A DNA stretch of 64,000 bases, taken from assembly GCA_015064555.1 (NCBI GenBank), contig SVRZ01000007.1:1-64000 (forward strand), given 5' to 3'. Origin of the DNA: Oscillospiraceae bacterium (GTDB lineage Bacteria > Bacillota > Clostridia > Oscillospirales > CAG-272). Both the position numbers and the translations under genes were made by a program. Position 1 is the stretch's first letter; every line of letters begins with the position of its first letter. Under the pieces are notes generated by a model. That model made no database searches and was not told where the DNA came from. It was given only the letters and a program-made list of their open reading frames with translations. Of this stretch, positions 51,497 through 60,114 are shown piece after piece.

Positions 51497-52753
51497 TCAA
51501 ATCAATATCATATCGAGAAGTCTTAACAGCGTCAGTCTGTATCTCATATAAGGAGAGTACTGCATACACTTATCAAAGAGCTCACGGGACTTGCCTATAT
51601 CTTCAAGTGTGAGCTTGCAGCCTGCGATCTTCATCTTTTCAAGGCATTCCTCATAAGAGGGTACACTGTGTATGATATCGCGTATTTTTCCCCAGCTTTC
51701 CATAAGCACGCCGGGATCTACCTCGTCCGTGACCGTTTTGGGAGTATTCAGCTTCCTTACGTCATCTGCCATAGGGCCGAACACCTCGTATATATGATCC
51801 CAATCGAGTGCGGGAGATACCGCCTCTATGCTCTCACGCTCTGCGAGCGCATTGTAGAGCTTCAATACCTCGAGGGTACAAACGCCTACGTCCTCGCCGT
51901 GATAATTGGGTGTCTTGCCCTCGATAAGCTCAAAGCACTCTATAAGATGAGCAACGATGTGCTCAGATCCGCTTGCAGGTCTTGAATTCTGAGAAAAGCT
52001 CATTCCAAGCCCCGTCATAAGGAGCGATTCGAATATCATTCCTGCGGTTTCTTCATCGTCAAGCTTGACACGGTCTGCCATTTCCATAAGCGAATCAACA
52101 CCCTCACGCGTAAGCGCCGCGATCCTATCGCAATAGTATTCGCCGCTGACAAGCGCGGATATCTGCCAGTCTATAAGACCTACGTATTTTGCTATCATAT
52201 CTCCGAAGCCCGCCGCCTTGAGGTAGACGGGTGACTTTGCAAGTATCCTTGTATCACCTATTATGACCTCGGGACTCTTAGCGGGATAGCTCGCCTTGAA
52301 ATATCCATCCACGATAGGCGAGCTGTAGGATGCAAATCCGTCCATAGAAGGCGCCGTGCCGAAGATGCAGAGCATCTTATTCTCTCTTGCCGCCGCGAGT
52401 CTGCAGGGATCGTTCACCGAGCCTGTACCTACCGAAAGGACAGAAATATCCCTGCCTCTTATCATATCGCAAAGCTCGTCAACGTGACTCATTTCTGCGA
52501 CTCTTATCTCATCATATATCTTGTATTCGACGTTGAAGCCGCAAAGACTCTCGACTATCCCCTCCGATGCCTTCAGGGTATCCTTATCCGCAACGAGAAG
52601 AATATTATTGGAAAAACCGCTTTCTCTGAGGATGCTTCCCACCTCATGGACGAGTCCGGAGCCTATCCTTACGTCGCGCACAGCAGTATCGTGCACTCTT
52701 CCGCAAGGGCAAGGCTGCTCGCGGAATGATTTTATAATATCCATAACTGACAT
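51497..52753 (-). CDS. sn-glycerol-1-phosphate dehydrogenase (AraM/EgsA type)
   Basis: Zinc/nickel-dependent dehydrogenase of the iron-alcohol-dehydrogenase superfamily, 418 residues, reducing DHAP to glycerol 1-phosphate. Nucleotide site VLSVGTGSVNDPCRLAA, metal and substrate regions GTAPSMDGFASYSSPI, KAAGFGDMIAKYVGLIDW and RPASGSEHIVAHLIE match AraM. An N-terminal CPCG (CPCGRVH) is also seen in AraM proteins. Bacterial use of G1P is for G1P-linked lipids or teichoic-acid-like polymers. GGAGG is nine bases upstream. Confidence 0.88.
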   Translation of the reverse strand: MSVMDIIKSFREQPCPCGRVHDTAVRDVRIGSGLVHEVGSILRESGFSNNILLVADKDTLKASEGIVESLCGFNVEYKIYDEIRVAEMSHVDELCDMIRGRDISVLSVGTGSVNDPCRLAAARENKMLCIFGTAPSMDGFASYSSPIVDGYFKASYPAKSPEVIIGDTRILAKSPVYLKAAGFGDMIAKYVGLIDWQISALVSGEYYCDRIAALTREGVDSLMEMADRVKLDDEETAGMIFESLLMTGLGMSFSQNSRPASGSEHIVAHLIECFELIEGKTPNYHGEDVGVCTLEVLKLYNALAERESIEAVSPALDWDHIYEVFGPMADDVRKLNTPKTVTDEVDPGVLMESWGKIRDIIHSVPSYEECLEKMKIAGCKLTLEDIGKSRELFDKCMQYSPYMRYRLTLLRLLDMILI

Positions 52754-52926
52754 AGATGTATACCTCCATAATTTACTTTATCATTATACATCCAAAATCC
52801 CGATAAGTCAATACTTTTTCGACGTAATGCGAAAAAGGAAGTCGCCTTTGGATCACAACCTGTCTTCAATTCTGTTTTCAGTGCATTTTTAGTATTATGC
52901 TACAAAAAAAATCGTGATATTGCCGA

Positions 52927-52955
52927 TTTACTTTTTCAATAATTAATGGTATAAT
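52927..52955 (+). promoter_or_regulatory. Promoter of the 212-aa lipoprotein gene
   Basis: TTTACT (52927-52932), 17 bp, TATAAT (52950-52955). Confidence 0.6.
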
Positions 52956-52987
52956 TATTATAACTAACAAAAAACGGAGGATATCCT

Positions 52988-53626
52988 ATGAAAAAAATTA
53001 TCTCTATAATGCTTACTCTCGCATTGGTTCTTTCTCTCGCTTTTACGATCACCTCCTGTGATTTCACAGGCGGAGGCTCTTCCGACGGAGGGCAGACGGG
53101 CGGCAATAACAATGAAGTCAAGCTCGGCGTGCTTACCGTTGATGGAAAGACCTATTTCAAGACTAATGACGGTGCTGTAGTTATTGAAGACGGCGCGGCA
53201 ACCGCTGCTACCGCCCCCGAAGGTGCATACGAATCAAAGGGATTTGATGCTCCTGCTACCACCGACGTTGAGTTCACCTACACCGAAAGCGCAGGCAAAA
53301 TAACCATTACCGGCCTTAAAGCCGATACCGATCTCGTTATCATCCCCGAAACCATCGGCGGAAAGCAGGTTGCAGTTATCGAGTCGCTCAAGGGCGCAAA
53401 GACTGTAATCCTCGCAAAGACAGACTCAGCGATCACTGTTAACAACGGTGCATTCGAGGGTGTGAGTGCAGTATATCTCGCCACCACTCCCGATCTCCTT
53501 CTCGTTGGAAGCGCACTTCTTGATAACAATTCTACGGTTAAGCTCTATGCTACCGCAGATCAGTATGCAAACTTCAAGAATCACTACAACTGGGGAACCT
53601 TCGCAGATAAGATCTCGAAGCTCTGA
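52988..53626 (+). CDS. Lipoprotein with a leucine-rich-repeat-like fold remnant
   Basis: 212 residues, lipoprotein signal peptide (lipobox TITSC), Gly/Ser/Asn linker, then a beta-rich domain. The stretch ITGLKADTDLVIIPETIGGKQVAVIESLKGAKTVILAKT resembles the beginning of BspA repeats ('ITxxxxxxDLVIPxxIxGxxVxxI'), and AFEGVSAVYLATTPDLL the next units, so it is probably a very short BspA-type protein. Function at the surface unknown. GGAGG seven bases upstream. Confidence 0.75.
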   Translation: MKKIISIMLTLALVLSLAFTITSCDFTGGGSSDGGQTGGNNNEVKLGVLTVDGKTYFKTNDGAVVIEDGAATAATAPEGAYESKGFDAPATTDVEFTYTESAGKITITGLKADTDLVIIPETIGGKQVAVIESLKGAKTVILAKTDSAITVNNGAFEGVSAVYLATTPDLLLVGSALLDNNSTVKLYATADQYANFKNHYNWGTFADKISKL

Positions 53627-53646
53627 TAAACGACTATAACATTAAC

Positions 53647-53688
53647 AAAATATGCCTCGGGTGCAGTTTTGCACCCGAGGCATATTTT
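53647..53688. terminator. Bidirectional terminator between the lipoprotein and copper ATPase genes
   Basis: AAAATATGCCTCGGGTGC (53647-53664) pairs exactly with 53671-53688. Confidence 0.9.
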
Positions 53689-53692
53689 GTGA

Positions 53693-53899
53693 TCAATCCA
53701 CCACTTTGTAACCTTCTGCCTCAACTATAGCTGCGAGCTCCTCGGCTGAGATCTCACCTGAAAGGGTAATTATCGCGTTCTTTCTCTCGTGAGATACGTC
53801 TGCAGATGCGACCGCAGGGCATTTCTCAAGTGCATTTTTTACTCTGCCCGAGCAGTGCGGACACATCATGCCTTCTATATTCAAAGTAACAGTATTCAT
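53693..53899 (-). CDS. copZ: Internal CopZ-like copper chaperone reading frame inside copA
   Basis: An ATG at 53899 in the copA frame has GGAGG eight bases upstream (53908-53912) and would yield 68 residues, MNTVTLNIEGMMCPHC onward, the size and sequence type of a stand-alone CopZ. The ribosome site and start look like those of a real gene, so the cell may make both a CopA-CopZ fusion and free CopZ from one message. That free product is inference. Confidence 0.5.
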   Translation of the reverse strand: MNTVTLNIEGMMCPHCSGRVKNALEKCPAVASADVSHERKNAIITLSGEISAEELAAIVEAEGYKVVD

Positions 53900-56209
53900 T
53901 GCAGTTTCCTCCGTTTTGTTAATATTTGTTTGCATTATATCTTCTTTTTTCTCAAAAATATACGGCTTGAAGAAATTTATTCTCAATGCATTTCCGACAA
54001 CGAACATGCTGGATAAGCTCATTGCAAACGCGCCGAGCATAGGCTCAAGCTCTATGCCGATCGAGGCGAATGCCCCTGCTGCTATCGGAATACATATCAC
54101 GTTATAGATAAACGCCCAGAAAAGATTCTGGTATATATTCCTGAGCACAAGTCTTGAAAGCCTTACCGCGGATAAGGCGCCTGCAAGTCCCTCGCCCGTT
54201 ATGACCACGCTTGCCGATTCAAGTGCAACGTCGGTTCCTCTGCCTACAGCTATGCCAACGTCCGCCTCGGTCAGAGCGACCGAATCATTGATACCGTCAC
54301 CGACCATAGCGACCGTGCCGCCCGATGCGCGATATCCTCTTATCGCCTGCGACTTATCGAGCGGTGTTGCCCCTGCTATCACCTCGTCTATTCCGAGCGA
54401 TGCCGCAACGTACTCGGCGGTCAGCCTGTTATCACCCGTTATCATAACCGTTTTTATCCTCATACGGTGAAGCTCGGAGATGACATCCCTCGCATCCTCG
54501 CGCAGCTTATCGGATATTGCAATAAGTCCAAGGATAGACTCGGCGGTAGCTAATATCAGAAGGCTCTTACCCTCGGATAAAAGCTCAGACATCCGAGCCG
54601 CCTGCTCTCCGCTCGGCTTGTGACCTGTTTTCTCATATATATATTTTTCATTTCCGCCAAAGACGGTAACGCCATCCACAAGCGCGGAAATTCCACCCTG
54701 CTCTGCCGTGAAATTCTCCGAGTCAGAGACGGATATATTATTTTCCTCGGCATATCTGCGGATAGCCGATGCCAGAGGATGCTCGCTCTTTTGCTCGGCC
54801 GATGCCGCCATTGCGAGCAGGCGAGCCTCCGTAACCGAGCCTCTGATGACATCTGTAACAGACGGCTTTCCCTCGGTGAGAGTTCCGGTCTTATCGAACG
54901 CAACCGTTTTTATCCTTCCGCTTGCCTCGAGCGCCGCCGCATTCTTGAAGAGTATGCCATGGCGCGCGCCGACACCGCTTCCTACCATTATGGCGACCGG
55001 TGTCGCAAGCCCGAGTGCACAGGGACAGCTGATGACAAGAACCGTAACTCCGTGAGTTAGTGCCGCCGCGGCACCGCCTCCCGATATCAGCCATATCGCA
55101 GTTGTCAGCAGTGCTATAAGGAGGACCGACGGAACGAATATTCCCGAAACCTTATCGGCTATCTTAGCCACGGGAGCTTTACTTCCCGATGCCTCCTTGA
55201 CCATTTTTATTATCTCGGCAATAGCCGTTTCACTTCCCACCTTCACGGCACGAAGCTTCGCATATCCGGACAGCACGACCGTGCCTCCGTAAGCGGCGGC
55301 ACCGACAGTCTTATCTACGGGAATGCTCTCACCCGTAAGCATAGACTCGTCTACCGAGATCTCACCCTCGGTTATCTCGCCGTCAACGGGAACGGCAGAG
55401 CCTCGCTTAAGTATCAGTATATCGCCAACCGACACCTCGCTTACGGGAATTACCGTTTCCTTGCCGTCCTTGATGACGGTTGCCTCCCTCGGAGCAAGAT
55501 CCATAAGCGCTCTTATGGCAGAGGTCGTTTTTCCTTTCGCCACTCCCTCAAGAAGCTTGCCCACCGTTATAAGAACCAATATCATAGCCGCGGATTCGAA
55601 ATAAAGCCCATGCAGCATTTCGTGCGCGGCGGCGTGATCGCCCTCGCCTGCGCGGATGAATATAAGAACGGTAAGGACTGCGCTGTATGCAAAGGACGAG
55701 AAGGAGCCTAAAGCAACAAGCGTATCCATATTTGGCGCAAGATGTACCATTCCTCGTGCACCATTAAGGAAAAAATCTTTGTTTATTACCATTATCGAGG
55801 CGGATAACAGCATTTCGATAATTGCAAGCAGCGGTGCTCGCCCGGCAAGAAACGCCGGCAATTTCCAGCTCCACATAATATGCCCCATAGATATATACAT
55901 AAGGAAAAGAAGCAGGATAAAAGACGGAATAAGACGGTGCTTCAAAATGCCCAACGCCTCCGATAGCTCATTTCTTTCCTTTTTGTATCTATCGCTGCTC
56001 TGCCCCTCGCCTTCGATCTCGGCACCGTATCCCGCCGCCACTACTGCGGCAATTATACTCTCCGTGTCAGCCTCGCCCGCGACCTGCATCTCGCCTATAA
56101 GCAGATTTACCGCGCATTCATCCACACCGTCAAGCGCAGATACGCATCTTTCTACCTTAGCGGCACAGGCGGCGCAGCTCATACCGCTGACCTTGAATTT
56201 CCTTTTCAT
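53693..56209 (-). CDS. copA: Copper-exporting P1B ATPase with an in-frame C-terminal CopZ domain
   Basis: 838 residues, about 90 more than a standard Gram-positive CopA of this domain content. N-terminal metal-binding domain with GMSCAAC, eight membrane segments, TGESIPVDK, the CPC metal site in VISCPCALGLATP (~393), phosphorylated Asp in AFDKTGTLTEG (~438) and GDGINDSVALTEADVG. Normal CopA would end near ALRINFFKP (~745). A linker and a second metal-binding domain GMMCPHC (~783) follow. Expected to pump Cu(I) out. GGAGG six bases upstream, perfect promoter; no CsoR or CopY gene beside it. Confidence 0.93.
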   Translation of the reverse strand: MKRKFKVSGMSCAACAAKVERCVSALDGVDECAVNLLIGEMQVAGEADTESIIAAVVAAGYGAEIEGEGQSSDRYKKERNELSEALGILKHRLIPSFILLLFLMYISMGHIMWSWKLPAFLAGRAPLLAIIEMLLSASIMVINKDFFLNGARGMVHLAPNMDTLVALGSFSSFAYSAVLTVLIFIRAGEGDHAAAHEMLHGLYFESAAMILVLITVGKLLEGVAKGKTTSAIRALMDLAPREATVIKDGKETVIPVSEVSVGDILILKRGSAVPVDGEITEGEISVDESMLTGESIPVDKTVGAAAYGGTVVLSGYAKLRAVKVGSETAIAEIIKMVKEASGSKAPVAKIADKVSGIFVPSVLLIALLTTAIWLISGGGAAAALTHGVTVLVISCPCALGLATPVAIMVGSGVGARHGILFKNAAALEASGRIKTVAFDKTGTLTEGKPSVTDVIRGSVTEARLLAMAASAEQKSEHPLASAIRRYAEENNISVSDSENFTAEQGGISALVDGVTVFGGNEKYIYEKTGHKPSGEQAARMSELLSEGKSLLILATAESILGLIAISDKLREDARDVISELHRMRIKTVMITGDNRLTAEYVAASLGIDEVIAGATPLDKSQAIRGYRASGGTVAMVGDGINDSVALTEADVGIAVGRGTDVALESASVVITGEGLAGALSAVRLSRLVLRNIYQNLFWAFIYNVICIPIAAGAFASIGIELEPMLGAFAMSLSSMFVVGNALRINFFKPYIFEKKEDIMQTNINKTEETAMNTVTLNIEGMMCPHCSGRVKNALEKCPAVASADVSHERKNAIITLSGEISAEELAAIVEAEGYKVVD

Positions 56210-56232
56210 AAAACACCTCCGAAAACAGATAT

Positions 56233-56261
56233 ATTATACACCCAAAAGAGCAGTTTGTCAA
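56233..56261 (-). promoter_or_regulatory. Promoter of copA
   Basis: Minus-strand TTGACA (56256-56261), 17 bp, TATAAT (56233-56238). The -35 element is only seven bases from the divergent MFS -35. Confidence 0.8.
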
Positions 56262-56268
56262 TTTGTTA

Positions 56269-56297
56269 TTGCATTTTTCAAGTATATGTGCTACAAT
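56269..56297 (+). promoter_or_regulatory. Promoter of the MFS transporter gene
   Basis: TTGCAT (56269-56274), 17 bp, TACAAT (56292-56297). Confidence 0.6.
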
Positions 56298-56332
56298 ATT
56301 TATACTCTGATTATAACAGTAAGGAGAATTAT

Positions 56333-57658
56333 ATGGATAAGAAATTTTCACGCAGTAATTGGATAAATCTGCTTCTTTTCGGTCTTATCGGTCAGATAGC
56401 CTGGGCGGTTGAGAATATGTATTTCAACCTCTTCGTTTTTGAAACGATAGAGCCGAATCTCAATGCCATTACTCTTATGGTACAGCTCAGCGGCGCCGCC
56501 GCGACCTTCGTTACCCTGATTGCAGGCACACTTTCCGACAAGCTCGGAAACAGACGCTCATTCATCAGCTTCGGCTACCTGATATGGGGTGTCACCGTCA
56601 TGCTCTTCGGATTTATTTCCCCCGAGCTTTTCGAAAATGCATTCGGTATGGATCACTCTGCGGCAATAAGAGTTGCACTCGTATCTGTAATTATAGGCGA
56701 CTGCGTTATGACCTTATTCGGAAGCACGGCAAACGATGCCGCATTCTCCGCCTGGGTGACAGACAATACCGAGCCCTCCTACAGAGGTCAGGTTGAAAGT
56801 GTTCTTTCAATACTTCCTCTTGCCGCAATGCTCATAGTCGCGGGCGGCTTCGGAATCCTCGTTTCGGCTATAGGCTACAAGCTTCTGTTCCTCTTGCTTG
56901 GTATAGTTATCTCAGCCTCGGGAGTGGCGGGAATCTTTCTCATAAAGGACAGCGAAAGGCTGGAAAAGAACGGCACTCTCCGCGATATGATATACGGCTT
57001 CAAGCCCTCCTCGATAAAGGACAACAAGCCCTTCTACCTAACCCTGCTTATTGCCTGCGTGTACGGTATCGCCTGCCAGACCTTTATGCCCTATATGATA
57101 ATCTACATGAAGACTTATCTCGGATTTACGGTTATTGAGTACAGCGTCGTCTTCGGTCTTGCAATAGCACTCGGCGCGGCTATCAATATCTTCCTCGGCA
57201 GGCTCTCGGATAAAATGGATAAGGTGCGCTCGATGTATATCGCAACTGCCATATTCGCCACAGGACTCTTTGCTATGTTCATATCAAGAGGAATGGGCAA
57301 GATCGGAACGCTCATAACCTTCGGCATCTCGGGCTTCGTTATGATCTGCGGATATATCTATATCTCGGCTCTCAGCGGTGCTATCATAAGAGATAACACG
57401 CCTCCCGACAAGACGGGAAAGCTCCAGGGCGTGCGTATGATATTCTTCGTACTCATTCCTATGCTCCTAGGCCCCATGATCGGAAATGCAATAAATTCCG
57501 CGGCGGGAATCCCCCTGCCAAACGGTGGCGCGGACACCATGACCACACTCTTCATCCCTGCCCCCGGAATATATCTTTCCGCGTCAATTACGGCACTTGT
57601 TATGTTCGCACTTATCCCTCTTCTCGAGAAGGTTACAAAGGATAAAAATAATAGTTAA
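56333..57658 (+). CDS. Major facilitator superfamily transporter
   Basis: 441 residues with twelve predicted membrane helices. Start at 56333 (GGAG seven bases upstream) gives KKFSRSNWINLLLFGLIGQ; an upstream frame from 56255 runs through the promoter. The loop 2-3 motif A is seen as GTLSDKLGNRRSF and a second copy after helix 8 as GRLSDKMDKVRSM. The start 'WINLLLFGLIGQIAWAVENMYF' is of the type found in MFS sugar carriers of Clostridia, so a sugar is the likely substrate, not established. Divergent from copA. Confidence 0.85.
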   Translation: MDKKFSRSNWINLLLFGLIGQIAWAVENMYFNLFVFETIEPNLNAITLMVQLSGAAATFVTLIAGTLSDKLGNRRSFISFGYLIWGVTVMLFGFISPELFENAFGMDHSAAIRVALVSVIIGDCVMTLFGSTANDAAFSAWVTDNTEPSYRGQVESVLSILPLAAMLIVAGGFGILVSAIGYKLLFLLLGIVISASGVAGIFLIKDSERLEKNGTLRDMIYGFKPSSIKDNKPFYLTLLIACVYGIACQTFMPYMIIYMKTYLGFTVIEYSVVFGLAIALGAAINIFLGRLSDKMDKVRSMYIATAIFATGLFAMFISRGMGKIGTLITFGISGFVMICGYIYISALSGAIIRDNTPPDKTGKLQGVRMIFFVLIPMLLGPMIGNAINSAAGIPLPNGGADTMTTLFIPAPGIYLSASITALVMFALIPLLEKVTKDKNNS

Positions 57659-57684
57659 TAGGTAAAATGTAAATAATAATTATA

Positions 57685-57734
57685 AAAACCCTGCTGTACC
57701 GATGACAAATGCATTGATACAGCAGGGTTTTTTT
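57685..57734. terminator. Bidirectional terminator between convergent genes
   Basis: AAAACCCTGCTGTA (57685-57698) pairs with TACAGCAGGGTTTT (57718-57731), extended by T on the plus strand. Confidence 0.8.
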
Positions 57735-57754
57735 ATTTAATTTCAATATAGTCG

Positions 57755-58654
57755 TTAATGCTTGTTAAAGGAATCAAGAAAAATTTCAAATCCACCCTTT
57801 AATATCTCTCCGATTTTTCCGAGCACCTTTCCGATCCCGCTTTTAAACTTTGTAGGAACAACTCTTTCGCTTACCTTGAAGCACTCTCCGTTCTCTGCGA
57901 CGGCTGATGCTGCAAGTATCTCGTCTATCGGACGCACGGTCAATTCTCCGGTAGATTCATCATACTCGGCTACCCTCATCTGAAGATTCTCGCCATCCTT
58001 ACTTTTAAGCATAACAGCAATACCGTAAAGATCACCGATGAATTCTTCCTCTTCGATAACAGACATGTTGGATATATCTATAGCGGTAGTTCTCTGGGGA
58101 TGATTATAGAGTCTTGTTGCATTTACCTCATTGTAGATCTCAACATACCTTTTTCTTATATTATAGTACATATCCTTATTGGTTGGCTCGTCGTTATAAT
58201 TCATCCACACGGTTCCGGGATAGAATTTTTCCACCGTTTTCTTGATTACAGGTGCGTACGCCCTTACATCTCTGCTATCGCAGTGATTGACGAATATGAT
58301 AGGAGTTTCCAGTCCCAGCATTGAAGCAGTCACGGTCACGGGATCTTCCTTGAAATCCTTAGCTGTATCAAAATTTCCTGTTTTTGCGTAGTGGAACATA
58401 TCATCGGTTGAAAGTGTTTCGGTGTAGATGTAGTAACGCTCAAGGTCCATCTGCATATCGATAATTCTTCTGCCTGAGAATGATCTTATCTCCATGTCTT
58501 CGGCGGTTATTTTACCGAGTTGCTCTGCCATTACGCCATTCTTCTTAAGCACCTTAGGGCATTTTTCGGGTGCCGCCTTAAGCTCGGAGCTTAAAATTTC
58601 CATAACCTTTGCTTTAATCTGCTCGTGCGAAAATTCTTTTACATTGATCTGCAT
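57755..58654 (-). CDS. Conserved-looking protein of unknown function, divergent from an XRE regulator
   Basis: 299 residues, soluble, no signal peptide. Regions: N-terminal helical segment (FSHEQIKAKVMEILSSELK), a central mixed region (IIFVNHCDSRDVRAYAPVIKK, TVWMNYNDEPTNKDMYYNIRK) and a C-terminal Gly/Lys/Phe amphipathic helix (GKVLGKIGEILKGGFEIF). I do not recognise the family. The C-terminal amphipathic helix would suit membrane association (inference). Transcribed from a promoter whose spacer contains a palindrome that also occurs at the divergent regulator's promoter, so it is probably the main target of that regulator. Confidence 0.7.
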   Translation of the reverse strand: MQINVKEFSHEQIKAKVMEILSSELKAAPEKCPKVLKKNGVMAEQLGKITAEDMEIRSFSGRRIIDMQMDLERYYIYTETLSTDDMFHYAKTGNFDTAKDFKEDPVTVTASMLGLETPIIFVNHCDSRDVRAYAPVIKKTVEKFYPGTVWMNYNDEPTNKDMYYNIRKRYVEIYNEVNATRLYNHPQRTTAIDISNMSVIEEEEFIGDLYGIAVMLKSKDGENLQMRVAEYDESTGELTVRPIDEILAASAVAENGECFKVSERVVPTKFKSGIGKVLGKIGEILKGGFEIFLDSFNKH

Positions 58655-58706
58655 ACTTTTTTCTCCTTTTTTATCTTTTTAATAATGTTTTATGCCTTTT
58701 TACAAC

Positions 58707-58735
58707 ATTATAACGCATTTGCGTTCTAATGTCAA
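58707..58735 (-). promoter_or_regulatory. Promoter of the unknown gene with operator in its spacer
   Basis: Minus-strand TTGACA (58730-58735), 17 bp, TATAAT (58707-58712), perfect consensus. The palindrome AACGCATTTGCGTT (58712-58725) covers most of the spacer, so a bound repressor would block polymerase. Confidence 0.75.
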
Positions 58736-58755
58736 TACTTTTGCGTTTTATATTT

Positions 58756-58776
58756 TTCGCAAATGCGTTGTATAAT
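58756..58776 (+). promoter_or_regulatory. Operator-promoter of the XRE regulator gene
   Basis: TTCGCAAATGCGTT (58756-58769), a 12/14 match to the operator of the divergent promoter, abuts TATAAT (58771-58776). A TGCGTT half-site is at 58742-58747. The -35 is weak. Confidence 0.65.
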
Positions 58777-58803
58777 AATATAAAAAAATTTTTGGGGCAG
58801 AAG

Positions 58804-59103
58804 ATGAACATTAACGAAAAAATACAAAAGCTCTGCTATCAACGCGGATGGTCAATGTATGAACTGGCGCAGGAAGCCGGAATTACTCAATCAACACTAA
58901 CTTCCATGATGAAAAGAGGTAATCCTCCTAAAATAGAAAATTTGCAATTCATTTGCGATGCATTCGGAATATCGCTCTCGCAATTTTTTATGGAGGACGA
59001 AAAGCTTGAGATCGTATCCGAGGAAGAAAAAGAATTGCTGACTCTTTTTCGGAAAATGTCAGAGTCGAAAAAAACGGCACTTATTGATCTGCTAAAAAAT
59101 TAA
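58804..59103 (+). CDS. XRE-family transcriptional regulator
   Basis: 99 residues starting at the ATG at 58804 (GGGG upstream; the longer frame from 58729 lies over the promoter). Helix-turn-helix YELAQEAGITQSTLTSMMKRG in the first 55 residues, then a short acidic C-terminal helix (EEEKELLTLFRKMSESKK) for dimerisation. It very probably binds the AACGCA-WW-TGCGTT sites in the intergenic region, repressing itself and the divergent gene. Confidence 0.9.
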   Translation: MNINEKIQKLCYQRGWSMYELAQEAGITQSTLTSMMKRGNPPKIENLQFICDAFGISLSQFFMEDEKLEIVSEEEKELLTLFRKMSESKKTALIDLLKN

Positions 59104-59109
59104 ATATGC

Positions 59110-59160
59110 AAAAACACCGTAAAGAGATGGGCATCAGCCGTTCTCTTTACGGTGTTTTTT
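59110..59160. terminator. Bidirectional terminator after the XRE gene
   Basis: AAAACACCGTAAAGAGA (59110-59126) pairs with TCTCTTTACGGTGTTTT further on, ending in TTTTTT. Confidence 0.85.
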
Positions 59161-59168
59161 GGTATTTG

Positions 59169-60113
59169 TCAGCCTATAAGTGGCATAAGCAGCATCACAA
59201 ACGGTAATGTGACGATGCTGAGGATCGTGCTTACGAGGACGAGATTTGCCGCATCGCGCTGTCCCTCTCCCACTATCTCGGCAAAGTTCAGAACTATGGA
59301 GGCCATGGGGCAAGCACATAATACGAAGAAGGTGCGGCGCATATCGACGTTTATTCCTGTCAGAGCAATTGCTATTGCAAACGCAAGCATCGGCATTACG
59401 ATATGCTTCACCGCAACGGTGACGTAGATACGCTTGTCGCGGAGCATATCGGCAAAATTCACAGTCGCAAGACGCATTCCCATAACTATCATGGAAAGCG
59501 GAGTTGCCATTCTTGCGGTCCATTCTATCATATTGTCCATATCCGACGGGAAGTCTATGCCGGTAAGATATATCAGTATCGCGACGAGAGTTCCTATCAT
59601 AGCCGGGTTCAGGAATATCTTCTTGAACGAGATGTATTTGCTATCACCCGATATGATTGCCGAGCCGACCGTCCAGCCGAGAACGTTCATCACCACGGCA
59701 TATACGGTGGTATACACGATAACACCCGATGCCGCCTCGGGAATCAGAGCCTCTATTATCGGAATGCCGAAAAAGGCACAGTTACCGAAGGTCGTTCCTA
59801 TCGTTATTATACGGTATATTACGTTTTTATATTTCTTTTTCAGAAGGAAATACGATGCACCCAGCATCAGAGCGTGAATTATTATTATAAGCAGCGCAAA
59901 GAGCGCTATGTTCATTATCATTTCACCGCTTCTCGGAACGCCCCTGAAGCTGAATACGGCAAGACAGGGCTGACAGACGAAAAGCAGTACCTTGGAAAAT
60001 CCGGGAATACAGGACTCGCTGAGCATCCTCCGCTTCATAAGAAGATATCCCGGGATAGCTATGATAAGAAGCATAGCGACTGCGCGGAGTGCTACGATAA
60101 AGGTTGTAAGCAT
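59169..60113 (-). CDS. AEC-family transporter
   Basis: 314 residues, about ten membrane helices, auxin efflux carrier (AEC) family. Typical segments: VLLFVCQPCLAVFSF, TFGNCAFFGIPIIEAL and MATPLSMIVMGMRLA, VLCACPMASIVLNFAE. Members move malate, other organic anions or auxin-like compounds; substrate unknown. Starts one base after the stop of the foldase gene, so it is the last gene of the mfd unit visible here. Confidence 0.87.
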   Translation of the reverse strand: MLTTFIVALRAVAMLLIIAIPGYLLMKRRMLSESCIPGFSKVLLFVCQPCLAVFSFRGVPRSGEMIMNIALFALLIIIIHALMLGASYFLLKKKYKNVIYRIITIGTTFGNCAFFGIPIIEALIPEAASGVIVYTTVYAVVMNVLGWTVGSAIISGDSKYISFKKIFLNPAMIGTLVAILIYLTGIDFPSDMDNMIEWTARMATPLSMIVMGMRLATVNFADMLRDKRIYVTVAVKHIVMPMLAFAIAIALTGINVDMRRTFFVLCACPMASIVLNFAEIVGEGQRDAANLVLVSTILSIVTLPFVMLLMPLIG

Positions 60114-60114
60114 A

